Of a DNA stretch of 64,000 bases, positions 1 to 12,165 are shown one piece after another. This stretch comes from Paracamarosporium sp. OC-R06-R3 (lineage: Eukaryota; Ascomycota; Dothideomycetes; Pleosporales; Didymosphaeriaceae), in NCBI GenBank assembly GCA_019828545.1, contig JACVRA010000165.1, positions 1-64,000 of the forward strand, given 5' to 3'. The position numbers and the translations under genes are program-made. Numbering within the stretch: the stretch's first letter is position 1; each line of letters begins with the position of its first letter. The notes beneath the pieces were generated by a model, which did not search any database, was not told the origin of the DNA, and saw only the letters and a list, made by a program, of their open reading frames with translations.

Positions 1-472
1 GAGTGGCGACTCGCTACGTAGTTACGTTATGTACATAAGGACTATGTTCCACGGGGATCATTGCAACACCCTAATCCACACAAGTTACTGCAAAGCACCA
101 ATCTTGGCTATGATGTCATGCCAGGCACCACAATAACTGTCTGTAGTACTCTGTAGTTCAAAGCTACTACTATATTGATCACCTAACAATTCCAAGGCGG
201 CTGCGTACATGCGGTAAATCTAGGCAAATACACTTCCAAGCTTACCCATCAATGAAGTCAATGTACTGTAGCCATGCTGATCTTAACGCGCTAAATGCTA
301 AGCGGCCCCTCGGAGTCAAACGCAATGCGGAGTAACAGGATAGGACATACTCCATTCGTCCAGGTCTCATGCCGGAATTGCTATGGCTTCAAGGATATGA
401 ATGGGAAGTGTAATTTGCGAAAAGCTACAAAGGTGACTTGAACCATACCATTCTTCCCATCCACTCAACACC
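1..472. other. gene-free left edge
   Basis: I see no convincing coding region, tRNA or repeat here. It lies directly upstream of the GNAT-like relic and would hold its former promoter. Confidence 0.5.
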
Positions 473-1135
473 ATGTCTCCAGTCCAGCATCCTCCACTCC
501 CGTCAGGCATCCGCCTAGCCCTTCCCTCTGACATCCCTCGCCTCGGGCTCCTTTTCGTCGCCTCCTTCCACTATTCCCCCAATACAAAATGGTACCGTCC
601 GTTTTACCCTCAATTCCCGGAAGATATGCTAGCACAGTATACTGCATGGTCAATAAACTATCTCGAAGATCGAGAATGTATAACTCTGGTAGCTACCGAC
701 GCCTTCGACTCGACCGAGCGCTCCAAAACAGAGGCCTATCTTCCGGAGGGTGTGACTAAGTGCTTGGGGGAGGATGTAAGAGACGGTGATCAAGTACCCG
801 TTGCGGTTGCGATATGGAAAGTTGGACGTGAGCGTGGACAGGCGTGGAGAGAGACTGAGGGGAGGGTTCTAGAGGGTGCAGAGCTGCCGCAAAAACCGGA
901 GACGAGGATGAGGGATCGGCATCAAGGACATTGTGATGCAATGGTAAAGGTAGAAAGGGAGGCGCGTGCGAGATGCGGATTCGAGAAATTGGTGGATTTG
1001 ATGTTTCCAACAAACACTGAAGCAGTCCAGGCAAGAATATCTTTCCGAATACGAAGTTCTCCACGGCTGGTCCTTAGAGCGGTTAGCGCCATCCGGTGTG
1101 TAAGGCACCTACCGACCACAGCCCAAGCAGGGTAG
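473..1135 (+). pseudogene. decayed GNAT-like N-acetyltransferase
   Basis: The open frame codes for 220 residues. The first about 110 resemble the N-terminal half of fungal GNAT-fold acetyltransferases: a start such as GIRLALPSDIPRLG, then a WYRPFYPQFPEDML block and a VPVAVAIWK strand. The acetyl-CoA-binding half should follow, but after about residue 175 the frame becomes arginine-rich sequence unlike any GNAT. From about position 1020 another forward frame reads YEVLHGWSLERLA, which looks like the beta4 region, and then meets a stop. I infer a frameshift plus a nonsense change, so the gene is probably dead. A missed intron is the alternative. It ends only 29 bases before the HET gene. Its acetyl acceptor cannot be inferred. 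Confidence 0.5.
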
Positions 1136-1164
1136 GATGTGGTGAGGGATACAGATGACAAACG

Positions 1165-3791
1165 ATGGAAGTCTCTAAGAAAGAAGCCAAAAGCAAGCGA
1201 CTTTCGTTGAGCAAGCTATTTCGGAGATCTCGCTCATCTTCGCCGCTGCCTCCATCTACAACCGAATCCGGGGAAGGATCTAGTCATAGCGGATGGCTTG
1301 CCCCTCTTTCAGATCAACGTCCACATGCGAACGACACAACACCCTCGTATGTTACACAGCTTCAGGAACAACTCGCAGCAGAAGTGCTAGAGGACGACAA
1401 GGAAGACATCTCATGGGAACGCTGGTACGAGGCTGAATCACAGTACCGGCCTCAAAGCAATATCCAGAAAACGCAAGCGCTTGCGCAACCGCAAGCCCGT
1501 GAGGATGATTTGGTCTATGACTACCCTTTGCAGAATTCGCTTGCAGCAACGTACACACCCACAGCCCCGAAACCGCAGCAACTGATGTACAAATGCGGTG
1601 TATACGCGAGTTTCAATACTGGTTACCGTCTTATAGCTGGTCAGCTCAAATCATGCCGTAAGAATGGTTGTTTGTTCTGCGATATGATAATTCGTAGCGT
1701 TACCGCCTTCAACGATCTTAGTTTAGATCAAGGTCTTTTTCTCCGTCTTGATGATCCAGATAACAGTATTCGCCTACATCTTGCCAACCTTGACAGTCTT
1801 GAGATATATCGAAGCACCAATAGTAAGTGAGTCACTTTTCTCCATACTGCTTATGTTCACTAATGTAGTACGTTGATCGTAGATGACAAAAGCGCTGCTG
1901 TTGCTACTGTCTCCCCCACCGTCACTACCGACCTTCCCAAGGACCTTGTGACTACGCTACCATACGATGACGCTCCTGCTAAACTAAATGTATCGTGGAT
2001 TAGAACTCGTCCAGACGTGATACAAAACCAAGAACAGACAGATTGTTTGTATCGCGCTCGCATGTGGTTAGAACAATGTCACGAAAAACACAACGCCTGT
2101 TCAATCTCGGATGCTAGCAGTCGAGGGCGCCATCCTAAACGTATCATCGATGTTACTCCATCAAAAGAACCTCGGCTTCGGGAATTTCATACTTTAGATT
2201 CACCAGATCGATCGTATGTCACATGTAAGTATCATATATAATGTATTTCGGGAAGGAAGGTGGATTGACTATATTAGTGAGCCATTGTTGGGGTAACCAT
2301 CAAACGTACAAAACAGAGCGTAGGTCACTGCAGAGTCGGAGAGAGTCGATGCCATGGGACGATATTCCGAGAACATTTCAAGATGCTATCATCGTCACCC
2401 GCTTCCTAGGCTTACGCTACATCTGGATCGACAGTCTATGCATTGTTCAAGACGACGTCGATGACTGGGCAGAGGAATCAGCCAAGATGAGCTATATCTA
2501 TGCGGACGCCGCTCTTACGATTGCTGCATCAGCGGCAGCTGATGATACACGTGGCTTCTTACAGAGCAGACAGCATGTCGGCACCCAGGTTTTCCCGTCA
2601 GAAGGGGTTCAATCGAACCATGTGATCAAAGTTCGCCGAAGCATACATCGCAATTTGTCGAGCCAAGGCCCTCTCATGAAACGTGCTTGGGTTTTCCAGG
2701 AACGATTGCTCTCAACGCGGGTGCTCTTCTTTGAAGAGCACGAGATGACTTGGGAATGTCGGGAGTCACAAAACTGCGAATGCGGGTCTGATTTGAAGGA
2801 GGCTAGATACAAGACCGAAAACACCTCATTTAGCTCATATACGAAGAACTCAGGAAGGGGAGATGCTCCACTTCCAGTTGTACATTCTGGAGACTACACG
2901 GAGACTTCCATTCGGAACACGTATGCCTTTACTTCATGGCAAAAGACAAACATCGAGACCTTCGCCTGGTGGAGAAAGACAGTCGTTACCAAGTACGCAG
3001 CTCTTGCCCTGACTCGATGGACTGACCGCTTACCCGCATTATCTGGTCTTGCGTCGACTGTACGGAATAAGACCAATAGCAAGTATTTGGCTGGACTCTG
3101 GGCTGATGACCTGGCTCGCGGATTGCTTTGGAGGTCGTCATGGTCTCGGGAACAGCAAGGCGCTTATTTAGCACCTTCTTGGTCATGGGCGAGCTCCACG
3201 AGCAGCATCGCCTACGATTGGTTCAACCTTGAATATGAACTCGTTACTTTCATCGACTACGAACCCCAGCTGGCAACTGTAGATGTTCAAGGTTCTCTTG
3301 TTTCAGCAAAGCTCCTGTTAAGCTGTCCCACCACCAAAGGCATCTTGTCCCGGCGCACAGATGAGTCTGGCTTGGAAGTGATAAACCTCAAATTTCAGAA
3401 CTACTGTTTGATGGCGGACGAGCTAATATATAGCTACTATGGTGGTTTGACTGTGGAGCTTGATGTGCCAATCCGCAAAGCCTGCGTCCCAAGGGGTAAT
3501 TGGTCCATCAACACTGTCATCAGATCTCCTCTAGAGCGCGACGACTTACCCTATATAGAAGGTGAAGTTACGCTCGCATACGTTGGAATGGATATGATCT
3601 CGAGTGGCAATCCTCAAAAGATACGAGTGGCCGGCCTTGTCTTGAGTGTGTCGCCTGGCGATCCATATACCTATCAGCGGCTGGGATGTTGGGAGGCTAC
3701 TGTCATGGCCCCAGACGCAAAGGCTGCGCAAGCGTGCCGAAGGCTTTGGCAAAGCGACACAGTTATCAAGGAGGAGATAGTGCTCCAGTGA
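1165..3791 (+). CDS. HET-domain (heterokaryon incompatibility) protein
   Basis: Three exons are inferred, 1165-1822, 1883-2224 and 2278-3791, with introns of 60 and 53 nt. They join in phase to an 837-residue protein. The second junction recreates the HET opening motif YVTLSHCWG at about residues 331-339, which no unspliced frame gives; this strongly supports the model. The HET core follows (PWDDIPRTFQDAI, YIWIDSLCIVQDD, then SYIYADAALTIAA), covering about residues 331-490. A WVFQERLLSTR segment follows near 475-490, and an APSWSWAS motif, usual downstream of HET domains, lies near residue 640. The N-terminal 180 residues are basic and serine-rich. HET proteins trigger cell death after fusion of unlike hyphae; partner and allele type cannot be told. 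No NACHT or WD repeats are attached. Confidence 0.9.
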
Positions 3792-4214
3792 CAGCAATTG
3801 CATTGGTAAATGCGTGGCTCCACTGGGGTACTACATCCTGGCACGGCTGAGTGTATGATATGAAAGGAGGCTGCGTAGTTCTCCTGGCGGTGTCCGAAAA
3901 AGGCTAAATTGACAATATCATCAGACATCTTGCTTAGGCAGAGTGTATGTGATCATACTTTTTGCAAGGGCATCCTTTTTGAACGGATAGCGGGTGAATT
4001 GATGTCTAGAGTGGTTTGGAGTGATGGATATTGAATTGAAGTTTTGATCTCAGCACAAAATATCAAGTGACGAAGCAATATGCTTGTTTTGCGTCAATGG
4101 AATACTGCTGTTCCTTTCAGGCCTCCACCTTACGATCTTCACATCTATTTCCTCAGAGCATTTGAGAGCCCGACAGCCTACATTAAAGGCGTATAGTGAT
4201 GTCGTTTGCAGGAT
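3792..4214. other. intergenic, convergent 3' ends
   Basis: Lies between the 3' end of the HET gene and the 3' end of the cyclotransferase-like gene. I see no further gene; short frames here look like chance. Confidence 0.5.
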
Positions 4215-5357
4215 CTACACCAGGTCTTCGTCCGTTCTATTCTTACCAAGCCACCCATTCTCTTCGCCAATCCTTCTCCATTCTTCTTCATTTATGTCAC
4301 CCTTTCTTTCCTTGGACATCTCATCCCCTTCTGTTCTCTCGCCATCCCCAAACATCTTCTTGAAGGCTCCATCATAGGACCGCCAAACCCCCACAAAGAG
4401 TAAAGCCGAGAGTTGTGCCAACCACGGCGGACTCCTTCCTTTGTCATCCTGAAACTGCTCGTTAAGTGCAAATAGCAATTGCAAAAACGGCAACCATATC
4501 GAGATAGTCAACGCTTTACCCACTTGCTGCCGCTTGGTTGTTATGGTGTATGTCCGAATGTCGTTCAAGTAATTCTGGTACTCGCGTGGGAGGCAGAGTT
4601 CAGCAGCGCCGGTGGTAATGAGGTTGAGATAGCGTGCGGAGGGCTGAGCGTACGAGGGATCGGGGCGAGCGTGCGAACTTGCAGCGGGCGCGAACAGCGT
4701 ATGTGCGACGAAACGCTGTGTTGTGGGCGTTTCGGGTACGGTATCGCCGTCAGGCAACGGGTAACAATCCACCAGAATATCCTGATATCCCGCTCCGCCA
4801 CCTTCAGTCGCGATGATGTGCGCGTAGTCGCTCGGTGTGACTTCATACACGCAACCTACGAGGCCTTTCTGCCAACGGTCCTTGTGATAGTCTGCGCTGT
4901 CCACTGCGTCGGGGTCTCGCATCGCAGTATTCCCAAAGCATGGCTCGATGTATGGTATACCGGGCAGGTCGAAGGTCAACCGCAAGGTAGGCACAAGAAC
5001 ATTGATTTGTGAAAGCGGCTTGATGCCTCTCTTCCCTCTGAACGTCTCTCTGCACAGGTTGGAGCCATACGCCAGGTACAATATTGTTTTCCCTTTCTCG
5101 CTCGCAGCTTCGATATCTGATGTAGAAAGCGCTTTCGAGTCGAAAGCGGGTTCGGTCAGGGAAGCATCGCGACGTTCCCGCGACGTCTCCGAACAGCGAG
5201 GATAGACGCGGTCCGACACATTGCGACGACCGGCAACGCTCAAGTCAGTGCTGATGCGGGTGAGCCAGCACTGCGAAAGCGCTTGCTCATGGTTGGTTGA
5301 GCTCTGGAGCGTATCGGCGGCAGAGCCGGAATGATAGTCGTGGTACCGAGAGGTCAT
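4215..5357 (-). CDS. gamma-glutamylcyclotransferase-like protein
   Basis: A single-exon 380-residue protein. After about 90 residues of probably disordered N-terminus comes the GGCT-fold signature YLAYGSNL (residues 94-101), where the Y-G-S-N loop binds the gamma-glutamyl substrate. The likely catalytic glutamate is E185 in IIATEGGGAGYQDI, a typical arrangement. GGCT enzymes release 5-oxoproline from gamma-glutamyl amino acids or peptides, or degrade glutathione in the ChaC branch; the branch cannot be fixed here. A hydrophobic stretch near residues 290-325 (IWLPFLQLLFALNEQ) and a charged tail extend beyond the core, as in some fungal members. The start ATG at 5357 is the only in-frame candidate before the core. 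Confidence 0.82.
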   Translation of the reverse strand: MTSRYHDYHSGSAADTLQSSTNHEQALSQCWLTRISTDLSVAGRRNVSDRVYPRCSETSRERRDASLTEPAFDSKALSTSDIEAASEKGKTILYLAYGSNLCRETFRGKRGIKPLSQINVLVPTLRLTFDLPGIPYIEPCFGNTAMRDPDAVDSADYHKDRWQKGLVGCVYEVTPSDYAHIIATEGGGAGYQDILVDCYPLPDGDTVPETPTTQRFVAHTLFAPAASSHARPDPSYAQPSARYLNLITTGAAELCLPREYQNYLNDIRTYTITTKRQQVGKALTISIWLPFLQLLFALNEQFQDDKGRSPPWLAQLSALLFVGVWRSYDGAFKKMFGDGERTEGDEMSKERKGDINEEEWRRIGEENGWLGKNRTDEDLV

Positions 5358-6169
5358 CGTGGGACGGGATTGCGTGCTGTCTGTGCGCTCGGTCTAGGTA
5401 AGAACTGCCAATTACTCTTCCAGGGCTAGAAGACTGAGGGTGTTAAGAATTATGCTAGGTTTTGTTGTTTATATTGACTATGCCCGTATGTTCGTCCGAA
5501 GGGCACTGACCCCGTTGCGAGATACCGATTGATTGCTCATCATAGATCGGGCTGTCAAATACCGGCTGCCGATAAAGGGACCGGAGGCAGATACAGACCC
5601 GATCACGTGACCGATCATCCCCGGCCATGTTCAAGTCTCCAAAATCTCCTAGGCATTCAACCTCAGCCGAAGACAAGATTTAGTCATTGCACGTTGGAAT
5701 AAAAATATATCCACGTACCCAAGATCATACACCAGAATCTGAAAATCCAACTATGCTAACATACCTACGTATTAGGGACACCGCAGAACATGCCCAGCTG
5801 AAGTATATGATTGTCGTTCCGACGACAATACGATAAGAAAAATGAAGAAACAATAATGGATGCTAGAAGCTGTAGAAGAAGAAGGTGACTATAATGATAT
5901 ATAAGACCATGATGGTCGCTATTGAGACTGAGATTATGACGATGATCATGACATCGACAATGACAGCGACTTTTGAACAAGGAGGGGAGACTGATCTCGT
6001 GGCGATGACATTATAGGTTACAACTGAGGCTGGTAATAAACACCCTGTTTTCCCTATTGTTGGTCCACAATGCGTACAATCCAATTGTAGCCAGATGTTC
6101 ATAACCTTAACCTCATTCAGTGAGAAGCACTTGATACGTCAAGTTCCCTTAGGGCATTATTGAAAGTCG
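5358..6169. other. intergenic with the GGCT-like gene promoter
   Basis: Upstream of the minus-strand cyclotransferase gene and downstream of the minus-strand P450. It carries a CACGTGACC box near 5604. A region rich in GATGA and GACAA triplets (about 5890-5970) is low-complexity. No gene seen. Confidence 0.5.
5603..5612. promoter_or_regulatory. CACGTGACC E-box-like site
   Basis: The sequence TCACGTGACC lies about 245 bases upstream of the cyclotransferase start codon. CACGTG is the core bound by fungal bHLH factors of the Cbf1 type. CACGTGACC occurs again upstream of PRP28 at 21144. Function is inferred only from motif and position. Confidence 0.35.
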
Positions 6170-8019
6170 TTATGCTTTCGAATCATGATACTTGACCCTC
6201 ATCATACACCTGTCGAACGGTTTGGCTGTGATGACAGGCGCCTACAGCAGGTCAGTCTGTAGTGTGACGGGTTGCGGATCCGGGGGCGACTTACACTGAA
6301 CAATTCCGATTTGAGCCTATATCTCCCTCTTTCATCCAAAATAGACTGTCCTTTCTCGTTCAATTCTACTTCTCCAGCACCGACTTTGGTGAAATCGTAT
6401 CTCCGAATGGTGCAAGCTAGAATTACTCTCGCTTCCAAATTCGCCAATTCTTGGCCAATACAATTGCGTGGTCCTCGTTCAAAGGGCCTCCAAGCACTAA
6501 TAGGGATTTTGTTGTCTCCGGATTGTTTTGAGTCCCACACGTCATCTTTCCGAGCTGACGTTGTGTCACTGTCACCCAGCCAGCGCTCTGGCACAAAGTC
6601 GTTGGCCGTTTCGCCATAGACCTTGGGATCGCGCTGAATGATAAAGTGGCTTATATAAATAACCGTATCGTCGATACAGATCTCTTGTCCATCGTCAAGA
6701 CGTACTTTGAAGCCACTGTTTGCTGGAGCCATACGCGCAGAGGCAGCGGGAGGCCAGAGACGGAGCGCTTCTTTTATGCACGCAGAGGTGTATGAGAGAG
6801 CTTTGGTGGTCTCGTCAGGCTTGGCAAGGTATACTTCGCGAGGGTCTTTATCTCCGAAGACTGCGTCGTGCTCAGCACGGATGGTTTCGAGGCACTTTGG
6901 ATGAATGGATAGCGCATAGTACAACCACTGGAGTAATATCGAGGTAGTGTCATGGCCTGCAAACAAAAAAGTTTTGATCTGATCTGCTGTACTCTGGAGA
7001 ACCTCACTTGACAAGAGGTCAACATCTTTCAAAGCAAGTGCAAGTACGGAACGATCTTGAGCTTGTTTGGACCCGGCATTTTGCGAAGCCTTGATCTCAT
7101 CGAACTTGTCCCCAATACTTTTCTTAATGGCAGCATCGGCTTTATTGCTGTGATAGATCCTTGATACCACTAATGGAACGTTCGTCCACCAAGGTATAAA
7201 GCCAGGTCGACCTGACTTCGAGAATGTCTGCAGAAGTTTTCTGGTATGGTACACAATGGGATGACCTCCGGTTTGTAAATCTTGAGCTTCGAAGTTGAGA
7301 TTCATGACGACCGCACCAATAATGTCGAACGTGACGTTGGTGCAAAGAGGTTCCAAGGCAAATTCCGACCCAGAATCAGCGAAGGAATCTATTTTTTCCA
7401 TAAATATGGTCGATTTCTCAATGATGGCCGGCAAAAGCGTGGTCAAATGTTGAGGGGCGAATCCAGGATTGAACTTCTTTCGGAGAGTCTTCCAAGCATC
7501 ACCCTACAAGCCTCCGTCAGAGTTCAAAGAAATGATATCTTTCGCTCGGATATGTGTACGTACCTCCTGGACGAGGACTGATTCATGGCCTACCAGTCGC
7601 GTAAAATCGAAGACTGTAGGCGACTTATTTACGCTTGTGGGGAATGCTTTGGACACCTTCGATATCTGTTCCGCAACAGCGTGAGAAGCTACAATAGTTA
7701 ATGCGTAACTGACTGGCCGCACATCGACAAGGAGGATGTCCGGCCGTCCTGCTTCTTCTACTATGGTTTCCAAGATGTAATCTACGACACAAAGTTAACG
7801 AATGGATACCGACCGCAAGTAACTCATACCAATATGACGCCGAGCATCGCCGAACGTTTTGAAGCCACTGGCGATATACGGCAGGTGTCCCATCAGGAGT
7901 GAGTTGGGTAATTGAGGAATAGCCCTGAATTTTCTAAACCTCCAGCTGTACAGCTGTGTATAGATCAAGTATGCAACTACTGGTAAGGCGGCCAGAAAGG
8001 CATACACGGCGTTGGTCAT
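6170..8019 (-). CDS. cytochrome P450 monooxygenase (first)
   Basis: Four exons are inferred on the minus strand, 7830-8019, 7564-7781, 6295-7503 and 6170-6241 (introns 48, 60 and 53 nt), giving 562 residues. An N-terminal membrane anchor (about residues 3-22) precedes a proline-containing hinge. The I-helix has AGHDTT (318-323), the K-helix ExxR is EALR (381-384), and the haem loop FERGPRNCIG (477-486) contains the thiolate Cys484. Splicing out the last intron restores a usual P450 ending, ITAKPFDRCMMRVK, which the unspliced frame lacks. It is an ER-bound oxygenase needing P450 reductase. General character resembles fungal secondary-metabolism P450s; I cannot name a family or substrate. A transporter relic lies divergently upstream. 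Confidence 0.92.
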
Positions 8020-8375
8020 GACTCCTGGCGGTGTTGTTTGGCAATTTGATCAAGTTGATGATGAGTTGACGGCGAGTGTCGCATGTGGCGGACTATAGCA
8101 TGCAAACACTTTGTAACGGGATGCGACAGCCTGTTATTGGCGATGCGTCGTACGGCAAAACGTCCGATGTAGACGTGAATCGAGGAAAGGCTGGTTAGTG
8201 GGGGAGTTCGTGACCTCAAGGACTCATGACGTAGTGGCGACTAGCTGAATGAATTATATATTAGAATCGACGGGCTATGCCACGGATGAATTGGAATTCT
8301 CCAAGTAGAAGTTGTCACTGCTTTTAAGCATTAGGTTACATATATGCGGTTGTGTAGCAATCGCTTAAGAATGGC
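8020..8375. other. spacer between P450 and transporter relic
   Basis: Divergent spacer that would have served as a shared promoter for the P450 and the former transporter. I see no separate gene. Confidence 0.45.
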
Positions 8376-8760
8376 TTGCCGCTGGTTGGATGTCAGGATG
8401 ATGCTACGCTGTTGTTCCTTGGCTTATTTTGTCCGGAGCCTAGACTCGTGATGAGAAAACCTCGACTCGAAATGCTGACGGATTTCCTTAACTGGTGCTC
8501 TGTTCTTGGTATTATGTTCCGAATCCCGCACATTCTTCTCCGGCGCTGGCATCCAGAGCTCGCTCGAGGCCTGGCATTGGCTCCTCATCATCGAAGGCTC
8601 CATCGCTGCCTTACTTCGCTTGATTGGCCCTCTACTATGCGCTGGCTAAATGAAGACGAGCACGCCGTAGTAGAATGGCGACTCACCAAAGACGCTGGAT
8701 AGGTCGATGAGGACGAGTCTTAGTCGTACGGGTTCAAGCGCACTACTTCGCCATGGTTCC
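8376..8760 (+). pseudogene. relic of an MFS transporter (Dal5/allantoate-permease type)
   Basis: No single frame is intact, but pieces of a fungal MFS permease appear in the right order in different forward frames. First comes TRDEKTSTRNA (about 8445-8480), then SSLEAWHWLLIIEGSIAAL (about 8556-8615), matching the usual GWRWLFIIEG stretch. After a frame change comes LDWPSTMRWLNEDEHAVVEW (about 8617-8690), and after an in-frame stop VDEDES-stop-SYGFK (about 8700-8735). These are the loop and helix signatures of the anion-cation symporter family. At least two stops and one frameshift kill it. Neither the start nor the C-terminal six helices are recognisable. It was probably once divergently paired with the P450. 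Confidence 0.65.
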
Positions 8761-9328
8761 AGTAGTCCCTGGAGGACACGGTAGCAATTCGCCGTGTGCG
8801 GCCTGGACGAAGAAGACGTTGTTCCGCCCTCGCATCAAGCGTGCCGCCGCTGTCTCTCAACGCTATCGCTCTAACGCCGGCCAGCGAAGTAATCGCCACA
8901 CCATGGCGATGAGCGTAAACGGCGCCTTCGCAGAACTTCAGGTACACCACCTAGAGAAAGCTGCACTTGCAGTTGCATAACGGGCCAAGAATTTGCGCCC
9001 TGGGCAACATGCCGAAATATTCAGTGCCCTCAAAGTGGTCTTGAAAGATGGCATAGCGTCAGGAATGCCGTTGCAACAGCGAGCCTAATAGAATTTAAGA
9101 GATTTCGTTCCGCCAATATCACTATTATGTGCTCGGATCTGGGTATCGAACAGTACTCTCAATTCTGCCCTGATCAAGATCATCTTGTGATCTCAATATT
9201 CTAAGGAACACAATATAGCGCTGATCATAGGCACCGTTTCACTGTCTCTGACAGGAGACCTGTGTTAAGAAAGTCCATTTCTCTCATAAAAGATTGAGCG
9301 TTGCGAAATGAGGGCGTTAGGAAAAATG
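8761..9328. other. degenerate tail and spacer
   Basis: May include further decayed transporter sequence in its first 200 bases, but I cannot align it to a specific helix. The rest shows no gene. Confidence 0.35.
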
Positions 9329-11356
9329 TTAGGATGATATCTTTTCAACCCTGAGTAAAGTTCCATCAGAAGCATCCCGCTGCAATCTGACTTTAACCTC
9401 ATTTGCTTGCTTCTTCTTCTGCTTCAGATTGTCGTTCAAATCGAACATTGCTCTAGTGTCGTGATCCAGACCATGGAATAACGTTGCCAGTGCACTGCTC
9501 TTCCAGAGCTCGGTTTGCGAGTTCCGCGTTATAACCATCGATACAATCAAGAATAGAAGCGTTGCCAGGACAATCGCTACTGGAAGGATTGCAAAACCCC
9601 ACCTTACGTGTACGTAAGACTCCATCGATATCGACTTCCCTTTCACAGGCTTCGCACCCATGAAACCACGAAATGCGGTGGTCATTGACACTGCCAAGTC
9701 GTTCATTAGCATATTTAGACCATCGGCGTACTCGTAATAGTTCCAGTAGAATGCCGTGACGATATCTGTGTCAAAAAATGTTTCACCAGAAGAAATTCCT
9801 ACGGTAAGATTCACAACTACGGCTCGATCCGGATCGGTGACGCTGCGAGTGAAGTCTGTCGTGGTCCTAGTGGCCGAGCCATTTGTGAAGATCGTAGAGA
9901 ACCAGCCACGAATGCTTAAAAGAGCACCCATTCCTAGTAGATAAAATTCATCCGTATCACCTTTGATGAACACGTCATATTCTGATCCCGAGTCAGGCGA
10001 GCTTATGTCGACAACTGTGTGGTTCGTCATGGTGTGAGTAACGTTCTCTTGAAGTGTGCCGTTCACGACTGAGGAAGAGAGCGTCTTCACGCAAGCTTGT
10101 AGATTGCATTGCTTGGCCCAGACATTCAGAGCCTCCGGTACGTCATGAAGCTCTGTGCCCATGAAGATGATTCGGATCAACGTTGAGTGGGGCATATCGC
10201 CGTATGCAGACGGAATGAAGGATGTCATGCTGAATACGTCGGAACTTGTATTGAGACGGGCTCCTTGAGGCACTTGCCAACCGCATGTGGAGATGTTTGG
10301 GTTAGGACCAAACTCGGACGGACAATACCGTGTAGCAAGGGAGCCGATGTCGATGCATTCGTGACAGATTGCTAATGTTTCGAAGGGTTCCCAAGCACAG
10401 TTCCCACTTTGACACGTGAAGGGGAGAGATGCAGCGGGTCTGCTATTCTCCGCGAATAGACCGTTGTATACTGCCGCTTTTAATGGGAGAATTGGCACGT
10501 AGCCAGCTAAAAGAGTCTCAGTCGTTGCCTAATATCAGATAGAGGGCTTAGGAGTTACTTACTTGAGCTTGTATTTCCTTTTAAAGCGCCGGTATAGTTC
10601 AGAGCTCGAGGAACCACGGCACCTACATCGCTTTCGACACTCCGGGACTTATACGTAGCGATTTGTTGAGCAAATGGTCCAAGAGCGAGAGAAAAAATAG
10701 CGATCAATGCTCCGAACGAGCTGAGAAGCCTACGAGATCAGTATTAGAACTGCACTGTTCGAGCTTCGATATACATACCCTCCTCTTCTTTTCAGTAGCA
10801 GCTTCAAGGCGCCCCAAGAGCCCCGACTGGCTTCATCAAAGACTTCCACATCTGACAAGGGTGCTTCCGCCTGCGTGAACCGAATCCATTTTGACTGAGA
10901 AATTCCACTCGAAAGGGTGATGGACATGGTCGCATTGGCGACTGTGGCCAATAGGGCGATGAGGGCATTCAGAGTGATCTGGTAAGGCCAATCAGGTAAT
11001 GCGTGCCCATTGTATCGAGCTATGACACCAATTATCGAGGCAACAGCTGCAGGTCCAACTAATAGGGTCACTAGCTCCGGCATCCAGGAATTTGAATGTG
11101 ACAGCCTAATTTTGTGCTTCAACTTGAGGCTGGAATCTTTCGAAGTGACGACCGTCGTATTGGTAGACGAACTCCAATGCGGAGCATGTTTACTTGCATG
11201 GCTAGTTGTGGTGGCATCGGAGTCCCTGCCGAATTGTATGTCCTGGAATCCTTCTTGGAAAGGGTTGTTTTCCCGAGGGGTCGAGGTAGACGTGCGTTCT
11301 TCGTTTATCGGCTCCACTGCAATGCTATGCTGCAGCTTCAGCGACTGATAAGCCAT
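9329..11356 (-). CDS. DUF3176 multi-pass membrane protein
   Basis: Three exons, 10779-11356, 10563-10729 and 9329-10506 (introns 49 and 56 nt), encode 640 residues. The ATG at 11356 is the first true methionine codon; the frame extends upstream only through TTG. After a polar N-terminus come two hydrophobic helices (around VTLLVGPAAVASIIGVIARY and ITLNALIALLATVAN). Then follow WIRFTQAEAPLSDVEVFDEA, the DUF3176 signature, and a third helix with FSLALGPFAQQ encoded by the small middle exon. A long, probably extracytoplasmic region with several N-x-S/T sites and cysteines comes next, and a final helix (FAILPVAIVLATLLFLIV) before a charged tail. The family is fungal and of unknown function. It sits between P450 and acyltransferase genes. 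Confidence 0.88.
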
Positions 11357-12165
11357 GAAGACAGATTCTGGGGCTAAATATCGGGTGCGTAACAATATTG
11401 CGGTCTTTCCAATACTCTCGTCAATAGGCTGAGACTATGTATCACAAGAGAATGGATCGCGGCCCCTTCTTATTCTCGCAATAAGGCTCCTCATTGATGC
11501 TGTGCCACCCAGTATACACCATACATTATCGATATGCAGTAGGTGGGTGTTTACCTTGTATACAGCGCAAGTTTTCATTCGTTAGCCCGGTCATGAAGAG
11601 GACCGCTATCTTTAGAACCCTGGAAAGCGCGTACCGAGCGGAGGTAGAGAGCGCTGATTTCTACAATCAACAAGATCGGTAATGCAGGATAATGCCCGTG
11701 GACAAGGCATGATAGCGAATGTGTGTACTGTAAAATGCTGAGCACCTGGGAAAATGCCCCGCAGCTGCACCGTCATATACTTTTGAGGCTTAGATCGGGC
11801 GGTTTGGTCGTTTTGAGCTTAGCTTTGCGGCACGGTGAAAGCTCCGCCACGGCGACACTGATTTTGAATAGACACTTATCTAGGTTGCTGTTATGAACCT
11901 TTTCTTAGATTACGTTGGATATGTTATGAGTATTGAAGAACAAGGTTTTCCAAGCAAGATGAAGTTTATTGCTTCTAGTTCGCAAGGAAGACTGCACCGC
12001 CGAAGTTGTACGTGGAAAGCACATGGTCAAGCGAGAACGCATCGGTGAACCAGGTTTCTCACTTTTCAATAAACCCTTATATGCCCATGTTCCATCACAA
12101 ACGGGAAGCGCCTGTAGTATGTAACCCGACAAAACAGACAAGTGAAGTAGTGAGGTGACCATTTG
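11357..12165. other. intergenic
   Basis: Contains the promoter of the DUF3176 gene and the 3' flank of the acyltransferase gene. No further gene or repeat recognised. Confidence 0.5.
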
